Positions 1 to 9,292 of a stretch of DNA of 64,000 nucleotides are shown here, piece after piece. The notes under the pieces were generated by a model. That model saw only the letters and a program-made list of their open reading frames with translations. It had not been told where the DNA came from and made no database searches. The position numbers were made by a program, and so were the translations under genes. How positions within the stretch are numbered: the stretch's first letter is position 1; each line of letters starts with the position of its first letter. The stretch comes from Thermoplasmata archaeon (GTDB lineage Archaea; Thermoplasmatota; DTKX01; VGTL01). Location: contig JAWCLH010000009.1 in NCBI GenBank assembly GCA_038851035.1, positions 1 through 64,000 of the forward strand. The letters are read 5' to 3'.

Positions 1-707
1 CCCACCATGAGAACCCCCGGATAGTGGATAAGTGCTCCTTGATGGATTCTGACCTCGGTACGGGCATCAGCCAGGTGAATCCCGCCTGAGTAAGCTCATC
101 GAGGAGAGAGGCACAGAAGAAGCCCCGGTCCATGAGAACGTTATTTATGGTGGCATAATGGCTCACTTTAAGGAGCAGTCCAAGGACGATTTTCGGACGG
201 TTGGCCAGGGCCGTTATGGGAAGGTTCGCCATGGTCAGCCGTATTCCAGGAACAACGACCTCAATAGATATCATCCGATATGCCGTCCCGGTCCCTTCAT
301 GCAGACCGCTCGGGCAGGTGAAGGGTGAGCTAGCCCTGCTCCAGGTCCTCCGCTCGTGGAGGTCGATTGCTATATCAACCCCCTTCTTCAGGAGCCGCGG
401 AGCTTCCTGCGGGCCAGCTGTTCCTCAGAGATGCGCTGAAACAGCGCAATGACCTCCATTTCGGAGAGCTCTCCAATACGGGCATGGACAACATCAGGGG
501 ATGGGGAGTGGAGGCCCATGGCCCTGAGTTTATGTGCTGCATTCTCGATGTCCATGTTCTCGACCGCCGCGAACGCGATAACCCGGATGATTTCCCGGTT
601 GTTGTACTCGGCATTCGGTCTTTAGGGAACCGGATTGTCCGGACCAGTTCATCGACAAGATTATGTACTACCCTGACCCTTGGGTAATTGCAGGGCTTTG
701 CGTTCAT
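1..707 (-). pseudogene. Frameshifted DDE transposase remnant, cut by window edge
   Basis: The reading frame changes at least twice on the minus strand. One frame gives the N-terminus starting MNAKPCNYPRVRVVHNLVDE. A second gives a helical HTH-like part containing EYNNREIIRVIAFAAVENMD. A third, open from about 405 to the window edge, gives VDIAIDLHERR, then GTAYRMISIEVV and later MDRGFFCASLLDELTQAGF. The IAIDLHE and DRGFF blocks resemble the first two acidic regions of IS4/ISH-type archaeal DDE transposases, and GTAYR resembles their 'GT-rAYry' strand. No single frame is intact, so I read it as a decayed insertion sequence whose end lies outside the window. The family name is recognition by eye. 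No terminal inverted repeats were found. Confidence 0.5.
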
Positions 708-779
708 GTTCTATCAACATCCGTAAGGCCCTGCCACGCGATTAACCTTTCTCTCGGTCGCCAGGGATTGGCCGACTAA

Positions 780-1730
780 ATGGCAGTATCATCTATCAAG
801 AGCCTGCATTGGAACTCCCTGTTAGTGGAATATGTTCATGCCGTCAAGCGCGATTTCATTATTTTCACGGTTCTGATAGTTACACCCTATCTTTTATTCC
901 TTTCAATTGCCGGGGCGCAGTCCCATGGGGTTCATGGGGAGCTCCATTCCGTCGCGGTATATGTGATCTACTTCAGGGCGGACGAATTTCCTCCCCTGGA
1001 GAATCCCGACTCAGGCACTGTTCGGGGCGATTTCGAGTTTCATGATGACCCTGAATTAACCGGCTGGCTTTTCTGCAACGGCAGGGTTCAGTTTCTCGGG
1101 CCGTATCGGTTGAAGGACGCGGAATTCCACTACTCGACAGAATACACGCATGACCTCCACGGCGGGAACTCGGGAGTAATAAGAATCGAGGGCACGGCGG
1201 GGAAGCTGGAGACGGGGCTCTCCATACCGGCGTTTGCGCTGCTCGGGGTGCCGCCGGGGCATGCCGTCTGGTTCGTCTGGGTGAGGGTCTGGAGGGGGCG
1301 CAGACTTTCACACGGGATTCCAATGGCCGGAATGATAATTTCGTGCGGTTTTATTTCGTCCATGATGGTGTTTAACGGGATATGTTGGCTTCCAGGGTTT
1401 GTTGCAGTCATAGTAATCCTTCTTCTTTTGTTACGTTCCACCATAAAATTCGAGAGAATTCTTTCCCGCTCGCAGGACCTGAGGCTGGCACTACCCTTCA
1501 CTCACGAATGCATCGTCTTCGGAATATTATCTCTGATATTTTTCATTTATTTTTTTGTCAGCCCCAATTATTATGACTACCGTGAGTACGAATTGAGCGC
1601 CGCCGTCAGTTCGGTTCTTTTTGGGTACCTGGGCATGGTCTCCGGCGCCCTCTGGACGTCCTGGGGCGTGGCCGCACGTCTCTTATTGAGAAATGCGGTG
1701 AAAGCCGATCAGGAGGCTCCGGAACCTTGA
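780..1730 (+). CDS. Hypothetical multi-pass membrane protein
   Basis: A 316-aa product of unknown function. A hydrophobic segment near residues 27-45 is followed by a mostly polar region of about 130 residues, with beta-rich character and the stretch HDLHGGNSG. Three or four further membrane segments then lie between about 175 and 300, and the C-terminus is short and charged. The layout suggests an extracytoplasmic sensor-like domain held by membrane helices, but no family was recognised. It is monocistronic in appearance: a T-rich run (about 1768-1776) follows the stop and the next gene has its own signals. The start is the first ATG after the decayed transposase. Confidence 0.6.
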   Translation: MAVSSIKSLHWNSLLVEYVHAVKRDFIIFTVLIVTPYLLFLSIAGAQSHGVHGELHSVAVYVIYFRADEFPPLENPDSGTVRGDFEFHDDPELTGWLFCNGRVQFLGPYRLKDAEFHYSTEYTHDLHGGNSGVIRIEGTAGKLETGLSIPAFALLGVPPGHAVWFVWVRVWRGRRLSHGIPMAGMIISCGFISSMMVFNGICWLPGFVAVIVILLLLLRSTIKFERILSRSQDLRLALPFTHECIVFGILSLIFFIYFFVSPNYYDYREYELSAAVSSVLFGYLGMVSGALWTSWGVAARLLLRNAVKADQEAPEP

Positions 1731-1809
1731 AGACTGGTTGAGTTGCTGGAGTGCTTCTGAGCAGATGGTTTTTTATTCCACCGCGCATTTAAGCATGATG
1801 GGTGGGTAG

Positions 1810-3045
1810 CTGAGGAAAAATTTCTGCCTTCTATGCCGGCATGAATCATTGCTCATATCGGATGCGCTGGGCCTCTGCGCTGACTGCATAAAGGGCAGGC
1901 CGGAGGAAGCCCTGCCCATCGCACTCGGGGCTCATGCGGAGAGCCGGAGGCGCTTCGGCCTCCCTCCCCACCCGCCCGGCCGCCCCCTCCCATTCACCCG
2001 CGCCCGACCCGCCGGCGGGCAGCCCGGGCCTCCCCCCGCCGCCCCCGGTCTCTCCGGTGTCTCCGGCGCTTCCGGCGTCCCCGGTGCCATGGAACCACCG
2101 TCCCATCCCGACCACGCGAGAAAAGTCCGCTGCACCCTGTGCGCCAATGAGTGCGCGATGGCGGGGGGCGAGAGGGGCTACTGCGGGCTCCGCGAGAACC
2201 GCGGCGGCCGGCTCCGCCACATCGCAGGAACCCCGATTAGGGGCATCGTGAGCGCCTATTACGACCCCCTCCCGACGAACTGCGTCGCCACCGACTTCTG
2301 CGCCGGCGGGTCTGGCGCCGGGTACCCGCGCTACGCTCACTATAATGGCCCGGAGAGGGGCTACAAAAATCTCGCCGTCTTCTACGGCGCCTGCTCCTTC
2401 GACTGCCTCTTCTGCCAGAACTGGCACTTCAGATATATGATAGAGAGGAGAGAGGCGATGAGCGCGGAGGAGCTCGCCGCGATGGTTGATGAAAAGACGT
2501 CGTGCATCTGTTATTTTGGCGGCGACCCGACGCCCCAGATGCCCCACGCCCTCGCGGCCTCCAGAATCGCTCTCGAGAGCGCAAGGGGAATTCTGCGCAT
2601 ATGCTGGGAGACCAACGGCTCGATGTCCCCCGCCCTACTCAAAAAGGCGGCAGAGCTCTCCCTGAGAACCGGCGGGACCATCAAGTTCGACCTGAAGGCA
2701 TGGGACGAGAACCTCCACATCGCTTTATGCGGCGTCTCGAATCGCAGAACGCTAGAGAACTTCAGGACTGTGGCCAGCATGGCTGTTGAGAGGCCCGAGC
2801 CGCCGCTTCTGACCGCGAGCACCCTCCTCGTTCCCGGTTACATTGGCGTGGAGGAGGTGGACGCCCTAGCGCGCTTCATCGCCTCACTCGACCCATCCAT
2901 ACCCTACTCCCTCCTCGCCTTCCACCCTGACTTTGAGATGTCGGACCTCCCGACCACCTCCCGAGATGAGGCGATGGGGTGTTTGGAAGCAGCCAAGAGC
3001 CACCTGAAGAGGGTACGGGTGGGCAACCTCCACCTCCTCTCCTGA
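1810..3045 (+). CDS. Radical SAM protein, PflA-activase-like (COG1180 type)
   Basis: Radical SAM enzyme of the pyruvate-formate-lyase-activase-like archaeal family; its substrate is not known from sequence. The cluster motif is CSFDCLFCQNW (C-x3-C-x2-C). A second cysteine block, CTLCANEC, lies before it, and GGDPTPQ and WETNGS fit the barrel. The first conventional in-frame start is TTG at 1849, but the codons before it encode FCLLCRHESLL, which supplies a CxxC pairing with the later CADC. The protein therefore probably begins upstream. The frame is open to CTG 1810, and an in-frame TAG at 1807 separates it from ATG codons at 1795 and 1798. A Pro/Gly-rich linker (about 1957-2118) separates the N-terminal zinc-like knuckle from the radical SAM part and looks like a late insertion. 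Confidence 0.8.
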   Translation: MRKNFCLLCRHESLLISDALGLCADCIKGRPEEALPIALGAHAESRRRFGLPPHPPGRPLPFTRARPAGGQPGPPPAAPGLSGVSGASGVPGAMEPPSHPDHARKVRCTLCANECAMAGGERGYCGLRENRGGRLRHIAGTPIRGIVSAYYDPLPTNCVATDFCAGGSGAGYPRYAHYNGPERGYKNLAVFYGACSFDCLFCQNWHFRYMIERREAMSAEELAAMVDEKTSCICYFGGDPTPQMPHALAASRIALESARGILRICWETNGSMSPALLKKAAELSLRTGGTIKFDLKAWDENLHIALCGVSNRRTLENFRTVASMAVERPEPPLLTASTLLVPGYIGVEEVDALARFIASLDPSIPYSLLAFHPDFEMSDLPTTSRDEAMGCLEAAKSHLKRVRVGNLHLLS

Positions 3046-3090
3046 GCCGCGGCGGGACAGGAGGGGGAAAATGGTACCTACCACACTATC

Positions 3091-3098
3091 CATATAAA
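3091..3098 (+). promoter_or_regulatory. TATA box of the exported-protein operon
   Basis: The sequence catataaa lies about 27 bases before the ATG at 3122, the spacing expected for a leaderless archaeal transcript starting at or next to the start codon. Confidence 0.55.
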
Positions 3099-3121
3099 CC
3101 CGGAGCCCCCAAGAGAGCATC

Positions 3122-3634
3122 ATGGGCCAGGTGGATAGGGAGCGGAGCGGAGGGAAGGGGTGCAGGCGCATCGCCCGCGACCGGCGGGCTTCGGAGGGCT
3201 TCTTCGAGGAGCTCCCGGCCTTTCTGGTCGTTGTGGTCGGGCTGGCGATATTCTTCGTATCCATATATAGGATAGGTTCTTCCCTCGGAGAGGATGTGGA
3301 GCTCGCGCGACTCGATGGGGATTGCGAGCGACTCTATGAGGCGTTCAGGAGCTGGGCGCCCGTGCTCGAGAGGAGCCCGATTTCGCGCGAGCCCCTGACC
3401 GCCCATATTGACACCGTAAGGCTCGGCTCCCTGAACGACACGAGCCTTCGCTCCGGCCTCCACCCCGCGCACAACTTCAACATCACCGTCACGGACCTCC
3501 ACACTGGACAGGTCTGGGGCTTCGGAAAGCCCGTTCCGGCAAACACAGGAGTGAGGGTCTCGGGTCCGGTGGTGGTCGTCGAGTCGAGTGGGGAGCACAA
3601 CCCGGGGGAGCTCACGGTGGTGATGTGGAAATGA
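3122..3634 (+). CDS. Membrane-anchored exported protein, first of trio
   Basis: 170 aa. A basic N-terminus of about 25 residues precedes a single hydrophobic helix (about residues 30-48, ELPAFLVVVVGLAIFFVS). The rest is a soluble, probably external domain containing HNFNITVTDL. This is the shape of TadE/pseudopilin-like or archaeal DUF728x pilus-accessory proteins, but the sequence alone does not prove membership. It starts the trio 3122-8173, overlapping the next gene by ATGA. The start is the first ATG, placed directly downstream of the TATA box. No pilus ATPase or membrane-platform gene is present in the window. Confidence 0.65.
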   Translation: MGQVDRERSGGKGCRRIARDRRASEGFFEELPAFLVVVVGLAIFFVSIYRIGSSLGEDVELARLDGDCERLYEAFRSWAPVLERSPISREPLTAHIDTVRLGSLNDTSLRSGLHPAHNFNITVTDLHTGQVWGFGKPVPANTGVRVSGPVVVVESSGEHNPGELTVVMWK

Positions 3635-4158
3635 GGAAAATAAGAGGAGATGGGAAAGCCGTTTCGGCGCTCTTCGACGCCATCATATTCTTCATAATCC
3701 TCCTCGTCGCCACAGGTGCGATTCATCTCTCCGCCTCTCTCTCACGGTCGCAGGAGGCCGCCGGGGCTTCTTCGTCCCGCTCCGCGCGCCTCGCTTCAGA
3801 GATTCAGACCTGCGCACTGGAGTGCACGGTCGGGCCCGTGAACTGGACCTCGGACGGTGAGACGCTCGTTTTCTCGGGGACCGTTTTCGAGGGCCTTCTC
3901 GCATTGAGCGACCGGGCCCTTTGGAACTCCAGCGGGGGCCCAGCCGGGCTGGAGCGCGCGGTCAGGGAGGTCTATGACATTCTCACGCCAGATGGTTATC
4001 ACTTCGCGGTCCAGCTTTTCTCTGGAGGCTCAGACATCCTTTTCATCTCCGACAGGGCGGCCTCGCCGTCCGAAGTTCCGCACCCGAGGAGCGCGTGCTC
4101 TGCGCCGCTGGAGCTGGAGGAGGAGGGGGTGTCGGTCACGCTCTACATCTGGAGGTGA
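3631..4158 (+). CDS. Membrane-anchored exported protein, second of trio
   Basis: 175 aa from ATG 3631, whose A, T and G overlap the TGA of the previous gene. A basic start (MRKIRGDGKAVSALFDAII) leads into one hydrophobic helix at about residues 14-36, followed by a soluble domain with a small Cys pair (CALEC). The arrangement matches haloarchaeal DUF7288-type proteins in general shape only. It ends five bases before the start of the large third gene and shares its transcript. Function unknown; probably part of one extracytoplasmic assembly with its two neighbours. Confidence 0.65.
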   Translation: MRKIRGDGKAVSALFDAIIFFIILLVATGAIHLSASLSRSQEAAGASSSRSARLASEIQTCALECTVGPVNWTSDGETLVFSGTVFEGLLALSDRALWNSSGGPAGLERAVREVYDILTPDGYHFAVQLFSGGSDILFISDRAASPSEVPHPRSACSAPLELEEEGVSVTLYIWR

Positions 4159-4162
4159 AAGA

Positions 4163-7100
4163 ATGAGTCTCTCGAGGGACCGCAAGGGAAGGGTGCCGTT
4201 CGCGCTGGTCGCGGTGGTGATACTGATATGCTCCGCAATCACGGCCGCATACATGCAGAGAGCAGCAATCGACGGCAGCGGGGGTGATGGGGAGGGGGAG
4301 GCATCCATCGAGACCTTTTTACCCTCGCTCAGGAGGGAGCTGAATCAGGGGTCGGAATGGGCGATTCAGCGCGCCCTCTGCGACCAGCTGGGCAATGCGT
4401 TGGGCGATGGATATCAATCAATATGGCGGGTGGAAGAGAGCTTCAGGAGATATTTCACCAATTCTATCCGTTCCGTGAACATCAAACAACATTTTGGGAG
4501 GGATGCGAAAGCAACAACGCTCGAGCTCGAGAGCGCCTCTGTGACGGCTACGCCCAGATCCATCAGGACCCTGAACCGGTTCGGAATGGAGGTCTGGATG
4601 AGCTGCCCCGCGGCGCTGAGGGCGAGCAGCGTGGTCAATGTCACATTCTGCAGAAGTGACGGGGTGCAGGTGAGCAAGAGACTGGACATCGTCACTGAGC
4701 TGGAATCATGGTACCCGTACGTCCTGTCGCAGGCGGCCAGGATGCGCAGGGAGTGTGCGCCCGAGGGCCTCGTCGAGCTCTTCATGCGCGAGATGTTCGG
4801 GGGGTATCTGGAGAGAGCTCTTCCGGACCTGAGGTTGAAGAGGTATCTACACCCTCGAGCCCTATTTCCCGATACTCTTGGCTATGAGATTGATGGAATG
4901 GAACTGCCCCGGGTCTTCATGGACGCACTCAATGACTCAATGTATCTCCTCGAGAGAATATTCCTCGCCACCGCCCCCGCAGGCTCTGTACAACTTCCGG
5001 ATAGCTCCAACCTCTCCGCTCTTCTGCCCTATGCCCCTCTGTATCCTGAGCTGCCTCGCTCGGCGCGGCCCGGATTGACTATCGAACTCGCCAGGTATGG
5101 TCGGGACGTCTATCCTTATCTGGCGGTCAAGGGGGCCAGGCCTCTGTCCAGCTTTCATCTTGTGTCAGAGTCCGGATGGATTCTGCACCCAGAGGTGGAG
5201 TTTAAACTGCTCCGTTTCGCGGGCGAAGAGCTCGGCGTTGATCCCATTGTTTTCGAGGTGTTTGTGAACGGCCTATACGAGCTGGCCGTTGGCCCGGCAA
5301 ACACCAGACAGTTCGTCCACATAGCGATACCTGTGCACCTCGATTTTCATGTGGTTCATGAAGAGAACGTGCGTGGAAAGACGAGTGAGTCGGCCGAGCA
5401 CCACTGCGCGATAGAGGACATTCATACTTTTAGGGAGGAGTACAGCTATCTCTACTCCGCACCCTCGACGGTGTACGTCGACGTGTCCTGCGAGTACAGC
5501 ACCCGGCTCGGCGCACTTCAGGAGGGCTTCTTGCTCGAGCTCAGCGTGGACGGCGAGCCCGCCGGTCTCTTCAGCCCGGAGGACCTGGGTCCCGAGGGCA
5601 TCGAGCTCACCCGCGTCCCCTCGGGCCCGCACCAGTTCGACGTGGTTCTTAGACTCGACGGCACCGAGCCCCTGCTCGGTAGCACGACGAAAGATGTCAG
5701 AGACGGAACGAAGGTCACGGTCCCGGCGGGCGCGTCGCTCGAGAACGCGGGGCTCTGGAGGCTGATTTTCGAGTACCTCCGGGACACGCCGCCCGAGTTT
5801 AGAATGGTCAGGCTCTTCGAGCTTTTCTCCAGGCTCAGCGGGTACCCCCTGCCCTGGAACTGGCAAGGCCTCGGCGGCAACAGCTCGGGCAGCGTGGGTG
5901 GGCTTCTGGCGTGGGGGGAGGGGCTGGACAGCCACCTCTCCACACCCTCGGGGGCGGCGGCGGCCTCAAACGCCATCGGAGCGAGCTCCGCGAAGGGGAT
6001 GCAGGCCTTCGTCAGAATATCGCTCGAGGTGATAAGGAGGGTTGAGCAGGCGATTGGCTCGTTAAAGCTTGACGAGGCAGGCAGGCTAGAGGCGTTCAAG
6101 GTCATGAGGGTGGGGGTGGAGTTCGGCTACGGTTCTTCTGGACAGATGGACAAGTTGACTATCAAAATTGAGGGGAATGTCTGGCAAAGGGAGCTTAGAT
6201 ACGAGAAAATCGGAGGGCGCTGGATTCTTGTGGATAGTAAGTCCTCGAAGGCCTGGGACGACCCGACACCTGCTGACTTGAAATCCACGGCCGTGGGAGC
6301 AATTGGCGACATTCTGGGAATCATAGTCATTGCCTTTTCATTATACACAAAATTTATCCAATATCACTCCGACAAGTGCCTGACCACCTATGAGACTCTT
6401 GACCTAGCAATGGACGCGGTGAAGCTGGGCCTGAGAATCGGCCAGCTAGTGGCGAGAATCGCCACCGCCGTGTTTAAGTCCGCCGGTTTGGTCACGGGCG
6501 CCAAGGTGGCGCTGGCCGTTATTGGAGAGATTGCGAGCGTTGTCATCGGCGCCCTCACGATAGCTCAGTGCATCCTGTCCGAGATGAACAAGTTCAGGGG
6601 CGACCCGGTCTGGCTCGAGGACCTGCTGGCCGACCCCGACCAGTCGTCCGTCTCTTTCTATCTGGCGGTCTTCACCTTCGCGGTTTCGCTCGCAAGTATG
6701 ATGGCCTCCATTCTGGGCATGGCAACCGTCGCTGCCATCCTTGGCCCGGTCGGCCTTTTCCTCATGGCACTGACAATCATTGTCCTGATCATATTCAACT
6801 GGGACGCCGTCTCGAGCATGGTCACGGGGAACCTCTCCAACGAAGCAAGGGAGCAGGCCCAGAAGTCGGTCGGACGCACCCTGCGCGACACACTGGGTAC
6901 CGTCGCGCTCCTGAACGGGATGCGTTCCGACGAGACGATGGCCGCCGCCAGGACAGCGCGCGGGGCCGCCCTTGCGCTCGACAGGCTCGCGGCCCTCTCC
7001 ACCGACGCAAACCTGACCTTCGAGCTCCAGAACCTCTCGACGCGCACGATGGACGACTCGTGGGCGAAGCAGCACCAGGCTGTGGCGGTCAGGTCCCTCA

Positions 7101-8173
7101 GGTACTTCATCATCACACTCTGGAGGCAGGTGGAGGATGGCCCGGGCGCGGAAATCAAGATCACCGATAATCAATGGTCGAACAACAGACTTCTTGAGAG
7201 CGATGTTCGGGACTACCTTGAGGGCATGACCGAGGAGAAAGCGGCGAACACGACCATCTCCTTCACAATCTCAGGAACCGTCAGGACCGACGACGTGGGT
7301 GCGTGGGCGAACTCGCTCGCCAGAATCGGCGACCAGATAACGAAATGGCAGAAGAAGCTCTCCAAAGCGCAGGCGATGAGCCGGTACATCAGCGAACAGG
7401 ACGGGGTCAACTACAGCAACGAGTGGGGCTACCTACAGCTCAGAATTCCCACATCTATCGTTGACGCACACTTCGTGACCAGGGCTTCGAACTACACTCT
7501 TTTCAGGTATCTGGATATGGGGGGGAAGGATGTATCCGTTTCGTCGGTCAAGACCAGCATGGCCGGAGGGCCTCCCCTGAGGGGCGTCTACGTCTCGCCC
7601 GGTAAATACATGGTCGAGTGCAAGTACACGGAGCCCGAGATAAAGCTCAAGAAACGCTCGTGGGAGCTGGAGGTCCGCTCCTTCTACTCATACGATTTCG
7701 CCGACATGAGCGTCGAGCTCCAGGTCAAGGGCGCCCCGATTTACTTAACAATAAAGAACCACTTCGTCGGGACATTCTGCCTGAGCATTCTCGTGAAAGA
7801 CAAGGATGGCGCGATAAAGGGCGCCCTTTACAATTATCAGCTGTTCAACGAGACCACCTGTCCCCTAGAGAGGATATACATGGACGAGAGCTGGATACCC
7901 GGCTTCGACTTTGACGACGGGGCCAGTTCCGGGGCCAAGGAGGTCCTGAAATGGTCCATCAACATCACCGTGGGCTTCGACCCCGACGGAGACGGAGAGT
8001 TCGGGGACTGGAGCTACAGGAATGTCAGCCTCGCCTGGATTCGGGAGGAGCACATAAAAGTAATGAAGAGGCAGGACAGAAAGAGCGACGACCAGCTCGG
8101 CTATGAACTAGAGATTCTCACCTCGAACGGCAGCGGGGGGGAGAGGCTGCTCTGGAGGAAGACTGCTCCATAG
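4163..8173 (+). CDS. Giant surface/membrane protein, DUF7286-like
   Basis: 1336 aa. I place the start at ATG 4163, which follows a strong Shine-Dalgarno (ggaggtga, 4151-4158) overlapping the previous stop. The frame itself is open further upstream. The N-terminus, DRKGRVPFALVAVVILICSA, closely resembles that of haloarchaeal DUF7286 proteins encoded beside type IV pilus genes. About 600 residues of external, beta-rich sequence follow, with many N-x-S/T sites. A cluster of long hydrophobic helices occupies about residues 705-885, and a C-terminal external region has beta-sandwich character and Ca-loop-like DPDGDGEFGD. It is much larger than a normal pilus component. The role is inferred as a membrane scaffold or secretion-associated surface protein. 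Confidence 0.7.
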   Translation: MSLSRDRKGRVPFALVAVVILICSAITAAYMQRAAIDGSGGDGEGEASIETFLPSLRRELNQGSEWAIQRALCDQLGNALGDGYQSIWRVEESFRRYFTNSIRSVNIKQHFGRDAKATTLELESASVTATPRSIRTLNRFGMEVWMSCPAALRASSVVNVTFCRSDGVQVSKRLDIVTELESWYPYVLSQAARMRRECAPEGLVELFMREMFGGYLERALPDLRLKRYLHPRALFPDTLGYEIDGMELPRVFMDALNDSMYLLERIFLATAPAGSVQLPDSSNLSALLPYAPLYPELPRSARPGLTIELARYGRDVYPYLAVKGARPLSSFHLVSESGWILHPEVEFKLLRFAGEELGVDPIVFEVFVNGLYELAVGPANTRQFVHIAIPVHLDFHVVHEENVRGKTSESAEHHCAIEDIHTFREEYSYLYSAPSTVYVDVSCEYSTRLGALQEGFLLELSVDGEPAGLFSPEDLGPEGIELTRVPSGPHQFDVVLRLDGTEPLLGSTTKDVRDGTKVTVPAGASLENAGLWRLIFEYLRDTPPEFRMVRLFELFSRLSGYPLPWNWQGLGGNSSGSVGGLLAWGEGLDSHLSTPSGAAAASNAIGASSAKGMQAFVRISLEVIRRVEQAIGSLKLDEAGRLEAFKVMRVGVEFGYGSSGQMDKLTIKIEGNVWQRELRYEKIGGRWILVDSKSSKAWDDPTPADLKSTAVGAIGDILGIIVIAFSLYTKFIQYHSDKCLTTYETLDLAMDAVKLGLRIGQLVARIATAVFKSAGLVTGAKVALAVIGEIASVVIGALTIAQCILSEMNKFRGDPVWLEDLLADPDQSSVSFYLAVFTFAVSLASMMASILGMATVAAILGPVGLFLMALTIIVLIIFNWDAVSSMVTGNLSNEAREQAQKSVGRTLRDTLGTVALLNGMRSDETMAAARTARGAALALDRLAALSTDANLTFELQNLSTRTMDDSWAKQHQAVAVRSLRYFIITLWRQVEDGPGAEIKITDNQWSNNRLLESDVRDYLEGMTEEKAANTTISFTISGTVRTDDVGAWANSLARIGDQITKWQKKLSKAQAMSRYISEQDGVNYSNEWGYLQLRIPTSIVDAHFVTRASNYTLFRYLDMGGKDVSVSSVKTSMAGGPPLRGVYVSPGKYMVECKYTEPEIKLKKRSWELEVRSFYSYDFADMSVELQVKGAPIYLTIKNHFVGTFCLSILVKDKDGAIKGALYNYQLFNETTCPLERIYMDESWIPGFDFDDGASSGAKEVLKWSINITVGFDPDGDGEFGDWSYRNVSLAWIREEHIKVMKRQDRKSDDQLGYELEILTSNGSGGERLLWRKTAP

Positions 8174-8289
8174 TCCGTCGTCCGTCGAGTCAAACAGCGA
8201 GGCGGACCCCGGGTGCCCCGGCAGCCCATTCGCACGGAGCCCCCGTTCGGCCCGGATATCTTCTGGGGGGCCGTCGGGAGGATGGCAGC

Positions 8290-9099
8290 TCAGGCCCCAA
8301 TCCAGACTGTGCCGACGATTTTCCGAATCGCGCTGACCGCGGAGAGCGCAGCCAGATAACTCGTCCGAGGGTTCTGGGGGGAGGGGACGTTCCGCACCTC
8401 AGTCTCGAGCACCCCGAACTCGCCCTTCAGCAGAATCTTGTGGATGTTTCTTGTTGCGGCCGGGTCGGCGATTATGCGCACCCTTGTTTTTTTGAAACCG
8501 ACCCCGGCGAGGCTGAGCGTAGCCGCTACGTTGATGTTCTGAGGGAAGTGCACCACCGCATCCTCGGCCGTGCCCTCGTATATCACCGTGGCCTTCTTAA
8601 TTCCATCTAGGTCAATTTTTCTATCGACTACGTACTGGTTGTTCCTGAACGCGTTGGGGTGCTTTATCGTGACGAGCGTCGCCCTCTCAACCCGGGCCGC
8701 TGAGCCTGCCGAGACCCCATCGATGCCCGCGACCGCTCCGGAGGGAATGTAGATCTTGCGGTGGCGGGCCTTCGCCAGCCTCTCGATTCTCCTCCTAAAT
8801 ACTGGGTCGACCAGCGCCCCAACGCTCATTATGACCACGCTCTTGCCCTTCTCGAGCGCCATTGGGACATACTCCTTGACCGCCTGCTGGGAGGCGGCCT
8901 CGATGACGAGGTCGGACCTCTCGATTATCTCCTCGATATCATTAAGCACCCTGCCCTTTTTCAAGCTGCGCGCGAGGTGGTTCTTGAGTCTGCGCGAGCG
9001 GTCATAGAGATATATCGCCTCGACCTCGGGGATATCTTCGACCCTCTGGGCGATTGTCGAGCCGATTGCGCCGCACCCGATGAGGGCGAGCCGGACCAT
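8290..9099 (-). CDS. nadX: L-aspartate dehydrogenase
   Basis: 269 aa. It oxidises L-aspartate to iminoaspartate with NAD(P)+, the first step of NAD biosynthesis in organisms that lack the oxidase NadB. Evidence: the N-terminal Rossmann motif GCGAIGSTIAQ, the conserved PSGAVAGIDGVSAG block, and the KHPNAFRNN segment typical of the family; the length is normal. It is divergent from birA, with about 190 bases between the two starts. Start ATG 9099 lies about 25 bases from a TATA-like element, so the message is probably leaderless. Other members of this superfamily, such as homoserine dehydrogenase, do not carry the SGA-GID block, so the call is firm. Confidence 0.88.
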   Translation of the reverse strand: MVRLALIGCGAIGSTIAQRVEDIPEVEAIYLYDRSRRLKNHLARSLKKGRVLNDIEEIIERSDLVIEAASQQAVKEYVPMALEKGKSVVIMSVGALVDPVFRRRIERLAKARHRKIYIPSGAVAGIDGVSAGSAARVERATLVTIKHPNAFRNNQYVVDRKIDLDGIKKATVIYEGTAEDAVVHFPQNINVAATLSLAGVGFKKTRVRIIADPAATRNIHKILLKGEFGVLETEVRNVPSPQNPRTSYLAALSAVSAIRKIVGTVWIGA

Positions 9100-9118
9100 G
9101 GTCGCGCTATCCCACTGG

Positions 9119-9129
9119 GAATATAAAAT
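9119..9129 (-). promoter_or_regulatory. TATA box of nadX
   Basis: On the minus strand the sequence reads cattttatatt, centred about 25 bases upstream of the ATG at 9099. This suits a leaderless nadX transcript. Confidence 0.5.
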
Positions 9130-9292
9130 GTTTGGCGCCTGCGGGAGGGGGTTTCGTAGGGCGGCGCGATCTCAGGGGGCCCCGGAGGTGGCCGGGGCAA
9201 TCGCACCTCTCGATAGCGGGGGGCGCCAGGGGCCACCGTACGCGGACACCGCGTATTTAATTATCCCCCCGCCCATCCCCCCACCTGCCGGG

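Noticed and set aside
6446-7174. 242-aa minus-strand frame inside the 1336-aa surface protein gene
   Set aside because: It is Asp/Gly/Arg-rich, lies entirely opposite the large gene and lacks recognisable features.
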